DNA of 64,000 nucleotides from Flavobacteriaceae bacterium PS02338 (GTDB lineage Bacteria > Bacteroidota > Bacteroidia > Sphingobacteriales > Sphingobacteriaceae), in assembly GCA_029959615.1 (NCBI GenBank), contig JASCOD010000002.1, positions 558,001 to 622,000 of the forward strand. The letters run 5' to 3'. Under the pieces are notes generated by a model. That model ran no database searches, was not told where the DNA came from, and worked only from the letters and a program-made list of their open reading frames with translations. The position numbers and the translations under genes were made by a program. This document shows, piece after piece, positions 26,438 through 35,600 of the stretch (positions are counted from its first letter, which is position 1; each line of letters begins with the position of its first letter).

Positions 26438-27064
26438 CTAACGGATAAACTCATGGGTAATGAAAGATTTACCATTTTGAAACATATTCTCTTCGGAAGC
26501 TACTAGTTCAAAACCAGACCGAGCGGCGATTTTTTTTAACTCTCCTTCATCAACATAAGTAAAAATCTGGCCGACAGCTTGAATCGAGCTGATACCTGTT
26601 TGGCTTACTGATTTGATTCCATTATCCACTTGCAACGTAATAATTAAGATTGCCGACTGTGCTGCATTTCTATTAATAAATGCAAATGCTTTCTCTACAT
26701 CTATATATTCGAATATAAGTGCCGCCCAAATAAATTCTGCTCTAAGATGGGTATGAGGATCTTCCGTAAGATCAGAGCTTACTAGCTTAAGTTGTGGAAT
26801 CTTTGTTGCAAATCTATTTATAGAAGCTTCAATATATGTCGGATTGATATCGATACCGACAACACTGTTAACATATGATGGATCTATATGTTCCAAGCCA
26901 TTCCCTCCACTAACGCCTATAAATAGAATGTCTTTAGGTCTGTGCCTTTGAAGATATTTTTCTGTTAGCACGTTTAATAATTGCGCTTGTCCCACGTCTT
27001 TGTGAGCCATATGCTGCTCATAATCTTCAAGGGGTATCTGGCTCCAGATACTTGTATTTTCCAT
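26438..27064 (-). CDS. Class I SAM-dependent methyltransferase
   Basis: A 208-residue cytoplasmic protein with a Rossmann methyltransferase core. Motif I is ILFIGVSGGNGLEHI, where the usual GxGxG reads GVSGGNG, and the acidic loop is VVGIDINPTYI. Motif II-like IWAALIFEYIDVEKA and a late strand ILIITLQVDNG follow. The substrate cannot be told. It is a single gene bounded by terminators on both sides and reads toward the PUL, but it shows no functional link to it. Confidence 0.8.
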   Translation of the reverse strand: MENTSIWSQIPLEDYEQHMAHKDVGQAQLLNVLTEKYLQRHRPKDILFIGVSGGNGLEHIDPSYVNSVVGIDINPTYIEASINRFATKIPQLKLVSSDLTEDPHTHLRAEFIWAALIFEYIDVEKAFAFINRNAAQSAILIITLQVDNGIKSVSQTGISSIQAVGQIFTYVDEGELKKIAARSGFELVASEENMFQNGKSFITHEFIR

Positions 27065-27262
27065 CTGATCTGATTTATTTAGTGATTAGCTAATTTAATA
27101 TTGTTTCTACTCATTTGGAAAACTATTTAACTTCACATCAGATATATCATTTTCAATCAATTTGGAAACTTCAGTTTTGTCCTTTCCTATTACTGTATAT
27201 TCCCTCCCACATCATCGATCTTCTTAAAGACCACCTATTTTTCAGCTTGAAATAAAATAAAA

Positions 27263-27292
27263 AACCCTCTAAATATAATTATTTAGAGGGTT
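27263..27292 (-). terminator. Intrinsic terminator of the tRNA-Ser/tRNA-Pro transcript
   Basis: AACCCTCTAAAT (27263-27274) pairs with ATTTAGAGGGTT (27281-27292). Read on the minus strand it is followed by a run of T. It lies 20 bases past the 3' end of tRNA-Pro. Confidence 0.8.
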
Positions 27293-27312
27293 GTGATACG
27301 TTTTCGTATCTG

Positions 27313-27386
27313 TCGGGGTGGCAGGATTCGAACCTACGACCTCCACATCCCAAATGTGGCGCGATACCGGGCTACGCTACACCCCG
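27313..27386 (-). tRNA. tRNA-Pro (anticodon TGG)
   Basis: A complete cloverleaf on the minus strand: acceptor CGGGGTG paired with CACCCCG, D arm, anticodon loop TTTGGGA with anticodon TGG, and T loop TTCGAAT. The 3' CCA is not encoded. Confidence 0.95.
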
Positions 27387-27408
27387 ATGGTGGTATCACC
27401 TTTGTTTT

Positions 27409-27496
<88 letters not shown>

Positions 27497-27564
27497 TTTT
27501 CGATCAGCATTACTGCGTTTCGAGGTTGCAAATATAGTAATTCATTAATATTTGCAAAAAAAAA

Positions 27565-29640
27565 TTACATCGTTTTTGGATAATCTACGCGAACATGATA
27601 GATACTCATCAGCATAGTCTTGAATATCAATTTGATAGTTTCTAAATCTTTTAATGTTAAATCGCAATTATCTAATTGATTTTGCTCCAATTTGTAGTCA
27701 ATTATCCTTTCGACAAGATCATTTATGTTCTGAGCATCCGGATTTTTAAGACTTCTTGACGCAGCTTCTACCGAATCTGCTAACATCAATACCCCCGTTT
27801 CTTTAGAAAATGGTATAGGCCCAGGATAACGGAAAATGTTTTCGTCAATAAATTTTTCTGGAGAATTCTTTAGAAACGACTGATAAAAATAATCGACACG
27901 AGTGTTACCGTGATGAGTGCGTATGAAATCGATTACCGACTCTGGCAATTTATATTTCCTCGTAATCTCGATTCCTTTATGTACGTGTCTAATGATAATT
28001 TGTGCGCTTTGTTCATAAGGCAACTTATCATGTGGACTAGTTCCTGTTTGATTTTCGATGAAATACTGAGGGTTTTCCATCTTACCTACATCATGATATA
28101 ATGCGCCAGCTCTTACCAATAGCGCATTCCCTCCTATTTTAAAAATGGCTGCCTCAGCAAGGTTTGCTACCTGTAACGAATGCTGAAATGTACCAGGTGC
28201 CTTAAAGGCAAGCTCACGAAGTAATTTATTATTGGTATTTGTTAGTTCAATTAAAGCAACATCTGAAGTAATGCCAAAAACTCTTTCAAATGCATAGATT
28301 AACGGATAAGCTAATAAAGAAAGTAATACGCTAAACACGAAAGGCAAGAAGTTGATCCATTCGATATGAATTAAAGACCCCTCTCTTAATAGTGCAATTC
28401 CAACAAATGAGATAAAATAAGAACTAAGAATAAAAGAAGCAGAAATCAACAATTGCTCCCTTTTTACCAAATTTTTAATACTATAGATGGCAACCATACC
28501 CGCAGTGGTTTGATAAAACACAAATTCAAAGCTGTTTGGTACAAAAAAACCAGCAATTAAAATTACCAATAAGTGAAGATTCAGAGCCAGTCGTGTATCA
28601 AATAATATCCTAATGATAATGGGTACAATACAGAACGGAATGAGGTATAAATTTGAGAGGTTGAATTTAATGGCCCAAGTTAAAGCCAATAACATGGAAG
28701 TAATTACCAATAGAAGTAATGATAATTGCCTATTATCGGCGTAAATATCTTTCCTAAATAGGTAAAGAAATACCATTAGTAAGGTAACAATAAAGCCAAC
28801 TAAAAGGACCTGTCCTAAGAAAACCAACTTATCATCGCCCACACTTTTGGTCTGTGTGTCGTAAGTTTCTCTAAACGAGACTAACTTCTGATAGACCTCT
28901 GCATCTATGACAGTTTCATTAGCCACGATAAGCTCGCCTTTTTGCACCATCCCTTTGGTAGTGGATATGCTTTTAAGAGAGTTAGCCTGCACTGTTGCGG
29001 TGAGTGTTTCGTCGAAAAATATATTTGGCTTAATGTGGCTTTCAGCCAAATCTAAAACTGTCTTTTTGATCTCCTCACTGCTAGTTTTAAAACTGTCTTT
29101 TAAATAAGATAAAGCTGTCTCCGTGGTAAAAACATCTTGAGAGTTACTTTTTGTAGACACATTATTTTTAATCAAAGAGAAATCATAGTATTTGTTCCCT
29201 TTCAAATGCTTAGGATTGATATCTAAAACGCCTCTACTGTAGATCGATTTTAATATTTGATGAGAACGCTGCCTATTGACTTCTTTTTCGGATTCGTCTA
29301 AAGTGTTAGATTTCCATTTCACATCAAACTCATTCAAATAAGCATCACTTTGTTCTTTAAAAACCTCTTCCTTATACTGATAGATAGGTAAGATATTCTC
29401 TAAAACGGCTTTTTTATCTAGCTCAATCTGCTGAGGAGTTTTTAGTATGGCAAAACTAAAGGGCGAAACCAGGTCTTTATTTAGCCAAGTTTTACCCTTC
29501 TCAAATTCGTAACGAAAACGTGGTTGTTTAGGCAAATACAGTGTGATTACCAACACGCACATTGCCATCATTACATATTTAAGGTTGGAAGAATACTTGC
29601 GGTAAAGTACTTTGTGAGAATTCTTTTTAATCTTAGCCAA
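27565..29640 (-). CDS. 7TM-HD family protein (PgpH-like c-di-AMP phosphodiesterase)
   Basis: A 691-residue integral membrane protein. After one N-terminal helix (about 25-40) comes a large extracytoplasmic 7TMR-HDED domain (residues 45-270), then about seven membrane helices (275-470). The cytoplasmic HD hydrolase domain has the motif LYHDVGKMENPQYF, later His in IIRHVHKGIEI and FIRTHHG, and DSVEAASRSL. In Listeria the homologue PgpH degrades cyclic di-AMP, and this architecture is strongly associated with that nucleotide. Whether this host makes c-di-AMP cannot be seen here. It lies downstream of nothing on its strand, so it is probably monocistronic. Confidence 0.9.
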   Translation of the reverse strand: MAKIKKNSHKVLYRKYSSNLKYVMMAMCVLVITLYLPKQPRFRYEFEKGKTWLNKDLVSPFSFAILKTPQQIELDKKAVLENILPIYQYKEEVFKEQSDAYLNEFDVKWKSNTLDESEKEVNRQRSHQILKSIYSRGVLDINPKHLKGNKYYDFSLIKNNVSTKSNSQDVFTTETALSYLKDSFKTSSEEIKKTVLDLAESHIKPNIFFDETLTATVQANSLKSISTTKGMVQKGELIVANETVIDAEVYQKLVSFRETYDTQTKSVGDDKLVFLGQVLLVGFIVTLLMVFLYLFRKDIYADNRQLSLLLLVITSMLLALTWAIKFNLSNLYLIPFCIVPIIIRILFDTRLALNLHLLVILIAGFFVPNSFEFVFYQTTAGMVAIYSIKNLVKREQLLISASFILSSYFISFVGIALLREGSLIHIEWINFLPFVFSVLLSLLAYPLIYAFERVFGITSDVALIELTNTNNKLLRELAFKAPGTFQHSLQVANLAEAAIFKIGGNALLVRAGALYHDVGKMENPQYFIENQTGTSPHDKLPYEQSAQIIIRHVHKGIEITRKYKLPESVIDFIRTHHGNTRVDYFYQSFLKNSPEKFIDENIFRYPGPIPFSKETGVLMLADSVEAASRSLKNPDAQNINDLVERIIDYKLEQNQLDNCDLTLKDLETIKLIFKTMLMSIYHVRVDYPKTM

Positions 29641-29784
29641 AATATAATCCTTTTATTTAACCAAAATTAGTATTTATTTCTGCATTAGCGCACAATGGCT
29701 AATTAAGGAAATTATAATATTTCACTAAACCCTCTTTCAATTGTAGATTTTTAAAATTATATTTGATATCAAAATAATATCAAT

Positions 29785-30642
29785 ATGCAAACAGAGAAAA
29801 TTATCAAACCGCCTTCAGGTTATTTAACATTAGCAATTTCTATCATCCTTTTGGGTGCAGGCATTTACCTATTGGCAACTCGTCAATTTGCTTGGGGCTC
29901 TATTTTATTAACCATCGATTTCATCTTGGTGCTTCCGGGATTGATCATTGTAAACCCTAATGAATCGAAGGTGTTAACCTTATTCGGTAAATACGTAGGT
30001 ACTGTAAAATCAGATGGTTTCTTTTGGGTAAATCCACTTACCACCAAGAAAAAACTTTCTTTAAGAGCGAGAAACCTTAATGGTCAGCAATTAAAGGTTA
30101 ACGATAAAATGGGTAATCCTATTGAAATTGCGGCTGTAATTGTTTGGCAGGTAAAGGAAACTGCAAAAGCTAGTTTTGCGGTTGAAGACTACTTGCAATA
30201 TGTAAATATTCAAAGTGAAGCCGCTGTAAGACATTTGGCCAATAGCTTTGCTTATGATAGCTTGGAAGACGAAAATGCACAAATCACCTTAAAAGATGGT
30301 GCAGAAAAAGTAAATAATTTATTAGAAGAAGAATTAAATGAGCGCCTTTCTAGAGCTGGCATTGAAATTATTGAAGCTAGAATATCACACTTAGCTTATG
30401 CTCAGGAAATTGCTAGTGCTATGTTACAGCGTCAACAAGCGGCCGCCGTAATTGCAGCACGTAAACTGATTGTAGAAGGAGCTGTAGGAATGGTAGAAAT
30501 GGCATTAGAAAGATTATCTGAAAAAGAGATAGTTAAATTAGACGAAGAACGTAAAGCAGCCATGGTAAGCAACTTATTGGTGGTATTGTGTGGCGATAGA
30601 AATGCACAACCCGTAGTAAATGCCGGAACACTATATAATTAG
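29785..30642 (+). CDS. SPFH/Band-7 domain membrane protein
   Basis: A 285-residue protein. Two closely spaced hydrophobic segments near the N-terminus (about 17-32 and 37-55) are followed by an SPFH domain ([20 protein letters not shown], then [17 protein letters not shown]) and a helical region ending in a Glu- and Ala-rich stretch. SPFH proteins oligomerise at membrane microdomains and can scaffold proteases or stress complexes. It is followed 41 bases later by a small Arc-type gene, a pairing that looks like one unit. A palindromic core TTTGATATCAAA sits just upstream (about 29762-29773). Confidence 0.9.
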   Translation: MQTEKIIKPPSGYLTLAISIILLGAGIYLLATRQFAWGSILLTIDFILVLPGLIIVNPNESKVLTLFGKYVGTVKSDGFFWVNPLTTKKKLSLRARNLNGQQLKVNDKMGNPIEIAAVIVWQVKETAKASFAVEDYLQYVNIQSEAAVRHLANSFAYDSLEDENAQITLKDGAEKVNNLLEEELNERLSRAGIEIIEARISHLAYAQEIASAMLQRQQAAAVIAARKLIVEGAVGMVEMALERLSEKEIVKLDEERKAAMVSNLLVVLCGDRNAQPVVNAGTLYN

Positions 30643-30683
30643 CGAACCTTTAACGCATATTGTAAAAAGTAATGAGCTAGGTA

Positions 30684-30872
30684 ATGCCAGAGAAAGATAA
30701 AGATAAAAAAGCTTTTGTCCTTCGCATAAGCACAACTTTATTGAAAGAAATAGAACGTTGGGCAGCAGATGATTTTAGGAGTATCAATGGACAGATTGAG
30801 TTTCTTTTGAACGAAGCAGTGAAGATTCGTAAGAAAAGGTCGACAAAGAAAGATATAGAGGATAATCCGTAA
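30684..30872 (+). CDS. Arc family ribbon-helix-helix protein
   Basis: A 62-residue protein. The ribbon strand FVLRIST (11-17) is followed by the two helices LLKEIERWAADDF and NGQIEFLLNEAVKIRKKR, the classic MetJ/Arc ribbon-helix-helix pattern with the RSxNGQIEFLL turn. Such proteins bind DNA as dimers or tetramers. The flanks are highly basic and acidic. It is co-oriented with the SPFH gene, so it may act on or with that protein; the target is unknown. Confidence 0.85.
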   Translation: MPEKDKDKKAFVLRISTTLLKEIERWAADDFRSINGQIEFLLNEAVKIRKKRSTKKDIEDNP

Positions 30873-30960
30873 GGCTTCTGCAATAATCAAGTGACCATCT
30901 CCATATTTTATGAGATTATAGCTAAATTGCGTGCAACCAAATATAGTTTATACATTACAA

Positions 30961-32139
30961 ATGAAAGAAGTAGTTATCGTATCAGCTGTGAGAACTCCTA
31001 TTGGCAGTTTTGGCGGCTCGCTATCCGTATTTACAGCCACACAACTAGGTGGTTTTGTTATTAAAGGCGCTATTGAAAAAGCAGGTATTAAATCCGAGCA
31101 AGTTCAAGAAGTGTATATGGGCAACGTACTGTCTGCTAATTTAGGGCAGGCACCAGCAACACAGGCCGCAAAATTTGCTGGATTGCCAGATCTCCCAGCA
31201 ACAACAATCAATAAAGTTTGTGCCTCTGGAACAAAAGCGATTATGTTGGCGGCTCAAAGTATCGCCCTAGGCGAAAGTGATATTGTTGTGGCTGGCGGAA
31301 TGGAAAGCATGAGCAATGTTCCCTATTATTTAGACAAAGCAAGGAACGGTTATCGCTTAGGTCACGGACAAATTACAGATGGCTTGGTAAAAGATGGTCT
31401 ATGGGATGTCTACAATGATTACCATATGGGATCTGCCGCTGAGCTTTGTGCAACAACTTGTAATATCACTCGCGAAGATCAAGACAACTTTGCTATCCAA
31501 TCTTATAAAAGAGCACAAAATGCACAGAGCGATGGTAAATTTAAAGACGAGATTGTACCGGTAGAAATTAAGGATAGAAAAGGTGAAATCACTTTGTTTA
31601 GTGAAGATGAAGAACCTTCAACAGTAAAATTCGATAAAATACCTGGTCTAAAACCTGTATTTAAAAAAGATGGAACGGTTACAGCAGCTAACGCCTCTAC
31701 CTTGAACGACGGCGCCGCGGCATTGGTTTTAATGAGTGCTGATAAAGCAAAGGAATTAGGTTTAACTCCAATTGCTAAGATTTTGGCTTATGCAGATGCT
31801 CAACAAGCACCAGAATGGTTTACTACAGCCCCTTCCAAAGCAATTCCATTGGCTTTACAACGAGCTAAGCTTACTAAGGAACAAGTAGATTACTTCGAAA
31901 TAAACGAAGCGTTTGCCGTAGTTTCTTTGGCGAACAATAAGGAGTTAGATTTAAACGCTGATAAAGTAAATATAAATGGTGGTGCGGTAGCCATCGGACA
32001 TCCACTTGGTGCTTCTGGAGCTAGAATTGTAGTAACACTCTTATCTGTGCTACAACAAAACAATGGTAAAATTGGTGTTGCTGGCATTTGCAACGGCGGC
32101 GGTGGCGCTAGTGCAATAGTTGTTGAAAATCTTCGTTAA
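30961..32139 (+). CDS. Acetyl-CoA C-acyltransferase (thiolase)
   Basis: A 392-residue enzyme counted from ATG 30961, which matches the family N-terminus MKEVVIVSAVRTPIGSFGG; an upstream GTG would add 10 extra residues. It carries out thiolytic cleavage or Claisen condensation of acyl-CoA (acetoacetyl-CoA or longer). The nucleophile Cys is in NKVCASGTKAIMLA, the His site in YFEINEAFAV, and the C-terminal Cys region in GHPLGASGARI and GICNGGGGASAIV. No other beta-oxidation gene is adjacent; the enoyl-CoA hydratase at 55969 is distant. Confidence 0.95.
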   Translation: MKEVVIVSAVRTPIGSFGGSLSVFTATQLGGFVIKGAIEKAGIKSEQVQEVYMGNVLSANLGQAPATQAAKFAGLPDLPATTINKVCASGTKAIMLAAQSIALGESDIVVAGGMESMSNVPYYLDKARNGYRLGHGQITDGLVKDGLWDVYNDYHMGSAAELCATTCNITREDQDNFAIQSYKRAQNAQSDGKFKDEIVPVEIKDRKGEITLFSEDEEPSTVKFDKIPGLKPVFKKDGTVTAANASTLNDGAAALVLMSADKAKELGLTPIAKILAYADAQQAPEWFTTAPSKAIPLALQRAKLTKEQVDYFEINEAFAVVSLANNKELDLNADKVNINGGAVAIGHPLGASGARIVVTLLSVLQQNNGKIGVAGICNGGGGASAIVVENLR

Positions 32140-32148
32140 CAAAATTAA

Positions 32149-33081
32149 ATGCTAAAGTTTTTTTTAAAGGCTCTTTTTCTATTTCCAATATTTGGGTTAA
32201 TGTTTACGCAGTTAAATGCGCAGACCTACTTAAGTCCTAATCAAATCACTAAACTAAATGCTGCTCAAGACAGCTTATCTAGTTATAGCGACTCCACAAC
32301 AAAAGTTAAAGACGATGTAGATCGTGTGGCGTACAACACCATGTTTGTAAAAAAACTAATCGCTACGCTAAAAACACCCTATTCTTTCCAATTTGATTTT
32401 GATTCTCTGGCAAACAATGTTTCATTTTTGAAGGCACCAAACCAATCTTTTAGAATAATCACATGGTCGCTCCCATTTGCCGACGGTACTTATAAGTTTT
32501 ATGGAACTATACAATTAGCTACAAAAGACGGCTCTTTAAAGCTAATTCCATTAAATGACGACACGCAAAACATGTTAGATGACAATGTAATTACCAATCA
32601 GAAAAAATGGTACGGAGCTCGCTATTATGAAATCATTCCAGTTACTCACCCAGGAAAAAGCCCTTATTATGTTTTATTGGGTTGGAAAGGAAACAATGAT
32701 AAAACCACTAAAAAAGTAATTGAAGTACTATCATTTGATAAAGACGAAGCGATTTTTGGTAAGAGCGTCTTTGAAGTAAAAAAGAAAGCTACCAATAGAA
32801 ACAGAATGGTTTTTGAGTATCATAGAAAGAACTCTATGACCTTAACTTTCGACAAACAGGTAAATTTGATTGTTTTTGATCATCTGGCTCCTTATGAAGA
32901 CAACATGGAAGGAAATGTAGAATATTACGTATCCGATTCTAGCTTTGATGGCTACTTAATTAGCTATCCTAAGTTGTTTTTTAAAGAAAATGTAGAACTA
33001 AAAAACGAAGCCTCTAATTTAGACGAATTGTATAGCACTCCAAGAAAAGCAAGTACACTACTTCAAAAAGGCAAACATTGA
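32149..33081 (+). CDS. Conserved exported protein, unknown function
   Basis: A 310-residue protein with a signal peptide (cut near QLNAQ, residue 25). The mature part starts with a short helical stretch of Ser, Asp and Lys, then a beta-rich domain: WSLPFADGTYKFYGTIQLAT, YYVLLGWKGNNDKTTKKVIE, MVFEYHRKNSMTLTFDK. I do not recognise a characterised family, although similar proteins of this length appear common in Bacteroidota. It begins nine bases after the thiolase stop, so it may be co-transcribed with it. Confidence 0.6.
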   Translation: MLKFFLKALFLFPIFGLMFTQLNAQTYLSPNQITKLNAAQDSLSSYSDSTTKVKDDVDRVAYNTMFVKKLIATLKTPYSFQFDFDSLANNVSFLKAPNQSFRIITWSLPFADGTYKFYGTIQLATKDGSLKLIPLNDDTQNMLDDNVITNQKKWYGARYYEIIPVTHPGKSPYYVLLGWKGNNDKTTKKVIEVLSFDKDEAIFGKSVFEVKKKATNRNRMVFEYHRKNSMTLTFDKQVNLIVFDHLAPYEDNMEGNVEYYVSDSSFDGYLISYPKLFFKENVELKNEASNLDELYSTPRKASTLLQKGKH

Positions 33082-33163
33082 TATTGTTAGTAAAATATAA
33101 ATGTATTAGCCTATATTGCACCCAATTTTTTATAAAAACTAAGACTAACTTAACAAGTAATTT

Positions 33164-35380
33164 ATGCAAACAACTACTGCAGAAAATCAACATGATTTTT
33201 TCAAGAGTAAGGTATTAGGACATCCTTCAGGGCTTTTCGTGCTTTTCTTTACCGAGATGTGGGAGCGTTTCTCATACTACGGAATGAGGGCTTTATTAGT
33301 ATTATTCTTCACCGCTTCGGTACTAGATAGTGGTTGGGGATGGCCAAAAGAACATGCACTTGCAATATTTGGTACCTACACGGCATTGGTATACCTTTCT
33401 ACAATGCTAGGCGGCTATTTCGCTGACAAAGTAATCGGGATACGTTGGGCTGTAGTTGTAGGTGCATTATTAATGACACTAGGACATGCGTTTATGGCAT
33501 TAGAAACCTCATTTTTTATTTATGCAGGTTTACTTTTCTTAGTATTTGGTAGTGGTTTCTTTAAGCCAAATATGACTTCCATAGTATCAGAAATGTACAA
33601 AGATTTTCCAGAGAAGAAAGATGGAGCATATACCATTTTCTATATGGGCGTAAATGCTGGTGCATTCTTTGGTATTATGCTTTGTGGTTATTTGGGAGAA
33701 AAAATTGGCTGGAGTTGGGGGTTTGGTGTAGCTGGTATCTTTATGTTGTTTGGTCTATTACAGTTCTGGTTTGCCCAAGATATTTTTGGGAAAATAGGAC
33801 TTAAACCTGTAAAAGCTACTCCAGCGGAAAAAGCAGCTGCTGCGTCTACTACACAAGAGGGTGGTAAACTCAATCCATTTACAAGCTTTCACATGGTACT
33901 AATAGTAGCATGTATCGTTTTAGGCTTAGCATGGATTTTAAACGACCCAGTTAATAAAATCTCAGAGGGAACTACAAATCTTTTCAGCTTTAGTTTATTT
34001 GGAGTTGATGGAAGTAACTTCATCATACTAACTGCACTTGTGTTATTCTTGATTTTATTGGTTTCGAGAATTTCTAGGTATGACAAGATCCTAAAAGACA
34101 GAATGATTGCTATTGTGTTCTTTGCAATTATTACGATGATTTTCTGGTCTATTTTCGAACAAGCTCCAGGTTCATTGACGCTATTCGCAAAAGATTATAC
34201 GCAAAGAATTTTAGAAGGAACTTCTGGTACTATATTCAAGTTTGTAAATTCTTTAATCACACTTGGTCCTTTAGCCATTATTACTTGGGTACTTTTCAAA
34301 CTTTTCGGGCAAACTTTTAATAAGTACAAGCTATCAAACATTATTCTAGGCTTAAGTTTCTTGATTATTTGGGGAATTGCAATTTGGATGGTAGTAAATG
34401 AATATAAGTCTACTTCGTACAATGTTCAGTACCAAAATGCTAACGGAGTTGTAAATACTGGAAAGGTAGTTTCATCAGAATCTTATAAGGATAATGAACA
34501 AGTAGCTATTATTGATGTGGAGAACACATCTTTTTATACTCCAAATGAAAAAGCAACAGTAGAAAATAATGCCTTAGTAGATGTAGATAAAAATTACATT
34601 GGAGATGTTTTTAACGGAAAAATCACCAATATAATTGATAAAGAAAAACCTGGTGCTTTTGGTACAATGGTTAGCTACGCAGAGGTTGAATTCAATACTA
34701 CTGCTGGTGCAAGTATAAAAAGAGAAATTAGACTTGCCAAGGGAGAAAAAGATGGTTTAAAAGTTGGCGATGCGAAACAAATTTTAGTTACGCACAATAT
34801 TAAATACGATAATGGTCAGACCTCTCCGACTAAAGCGACAATTGTTTCTAAAGTTGCCGCTACAGAAATCAATGCTAGTTGGTTTAACATCTTAAACTCA
34901 TTATTCATCATCACATTAGCACCTTTATTCTCGAAATGGTGGAGCAGCAAACGAAATCCTTCAGCAAATAATAAATACGCTATAGGTATGTTGTTTTTAG
35001 CAATAGGTATGGCTTTCGTTGCTGTTGGTGCAGCATCTATTGTACCTGGTGCGAAATCTGCTTCTGTAAGCATGATGTGGTTAGTGTTTGTTTACCTATT
35101 CCATACCATGGCCGAGCTATGTGTATCTCCAGTGGCACTTTCTTATGTAAGTAAATTAGTGCCAGGAAGAATGATTGCCATTATGTTTGGTGTTTGGTAT
35201 CTAGCTGTAGCAATTGGCAATAAATTGGCAGGTATTTTCGGTGAGATGTCTGAAAGCGTTGCAGATGAAAAAGGCTATAGTTATTTCTTCTGGATGCTGA
35301 CTGTTGTATCTCTTGGTGCATCGCTATTCGCATTCGTTTTAGGACCAGTCGTTAAAAAACTAATGCACGGTGTGAAATAG
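33164..35380 (+). CDS. POT/PTR2 proton-dependent oligopeptide transporter with large insert
   Basis: A 738-residue inner-membrane transporter. The POT motif EMWERFSYYGMRALL (30-44) carries the proton-coupling ExxERF motif, and FYMGVNAGAFFG and GGYFADKVIG are the PTR2 signatures. The usual bacterial length is 450-550. The extra comes from a soluble beta-rich segment at about 415-560 (from NEYKSTSYNVQYQNANG to ATIVSKVAATEINASWF) between two late helices. Mammalian PepT1 also has an extracellular domain in the late part of the protein, so an analogous insert is possible. The substrates are di- and tripeptides by family. It has its own spacer upstream and a strong terminator downstream. Confidence 0.9.
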   Translation: MQTTTAENQHDFFKSKVLGHPSGLFVLFFTEMWERFSYYGMRALLVLFFTASVLDSGWGWPKEHALAIFGTYTALVYLSTMLGGYFADKVIGIRWAVVVGALLMTLGHAFMALETSFFIYAGLLFLVFGSGFFKPNMTSIVSEMYKDFPEKKDGAYTIFYMGVNAGAFFGIMLCGYLGEKIGWSWGFGVAGIFMLFGLLQFWFAQDIFGKIGLKPVKATPAEKAAAASTTQEGGKLNPFTSFHMVLIVACIVLGLAWILNDPVNKISEGTTNLFSFSLFGVDGSNFIILTALVLFLILLVSRISRYDKILKDRMIAIVFFAIITMIFWSIFEQAPGSLTLFAKDYTQRILEGTSGTIFKFVNSLITLGPLAIITWVLFKLFGQTFNKYKLSNIILGLSFLIIWGIAIWMVVNEYKSTSYNVQYQNANGVVNTGKVVSSESYKDNEQVAIIDVENTSFYTPNEKATVENNALVDVDKNYIGDVFNGKITNIIDKEKPGAFGTMVSYAEVEFNTTAGASIKREIRLAKGEKDGLKVGDAKQILVTHNIKYDNGQTSPTKATIVSKVAATEINASWFNILNSLFIITLAPLFSKWWSSKRNPSANNKYAIGMLFLAIGMAFVAVGAASIVPGAKSASVSMMWLVFVYLFHTMAELCVSPVALSYVSKLVPGRMIAIMFGVWYLAVAIGNKLAGIFGEMSESVADEKGYSYFFWMLTVVSLGASLFAFVLGPVVKKLMHGVK

Positions 35381-35402
35381 TTTTCGCAATTAATTGGCGT
35401 CT

Positions 35403-35589
35403 CGTCATGCTGAATTTATTTCAGCATCAGTTTAATAAGAAAACTTCATAAGTCTAGAATAATTTAAGAAAGAAGCCCCGAATTAAATCAATTCGGGGCT
35501 TCTCTGTTATTAATAATAATCAATTTACTAGCTGATACTGACCTGTAGCGAAGCGGAAAGCTACTGAGTAAAATAAATTCAGCATGACG
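35403..35589. repeat. REP-like inverted pair flanking a terminator
   Basis: CGTCATGCTGAATTTATTT (35403-35421) recurs inverted as AAATAAATTCAGCATGACG (35571-35589). The intrinsic terminator at 35471-35503 lies between the arms. The same arm sequence is found again at 40689-40707, so it is a dispersed repeat. Confidence 0.85.
35471..35503. terminator. Intrinsic terminator between the POT gene and fabF
   Basis: AGAAGCCCCGAATT (35471-35484) pairs with AATTCGGGGCTTCT (35490-35503) around a five-base loop. The two genes converge here, so it can serve both strands; the T-rich tail is better on the minus strand. Confidence 0.85.
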
Positions 35590-35600
35590 GCAAAGTCTGA

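Noticed and set aside
26189..27312. Riboswitch or leader RNA around the methyltransferase gene
   Set aside because: Only two terminator hairpins were found; nothing matched a riboswitch core that I know.
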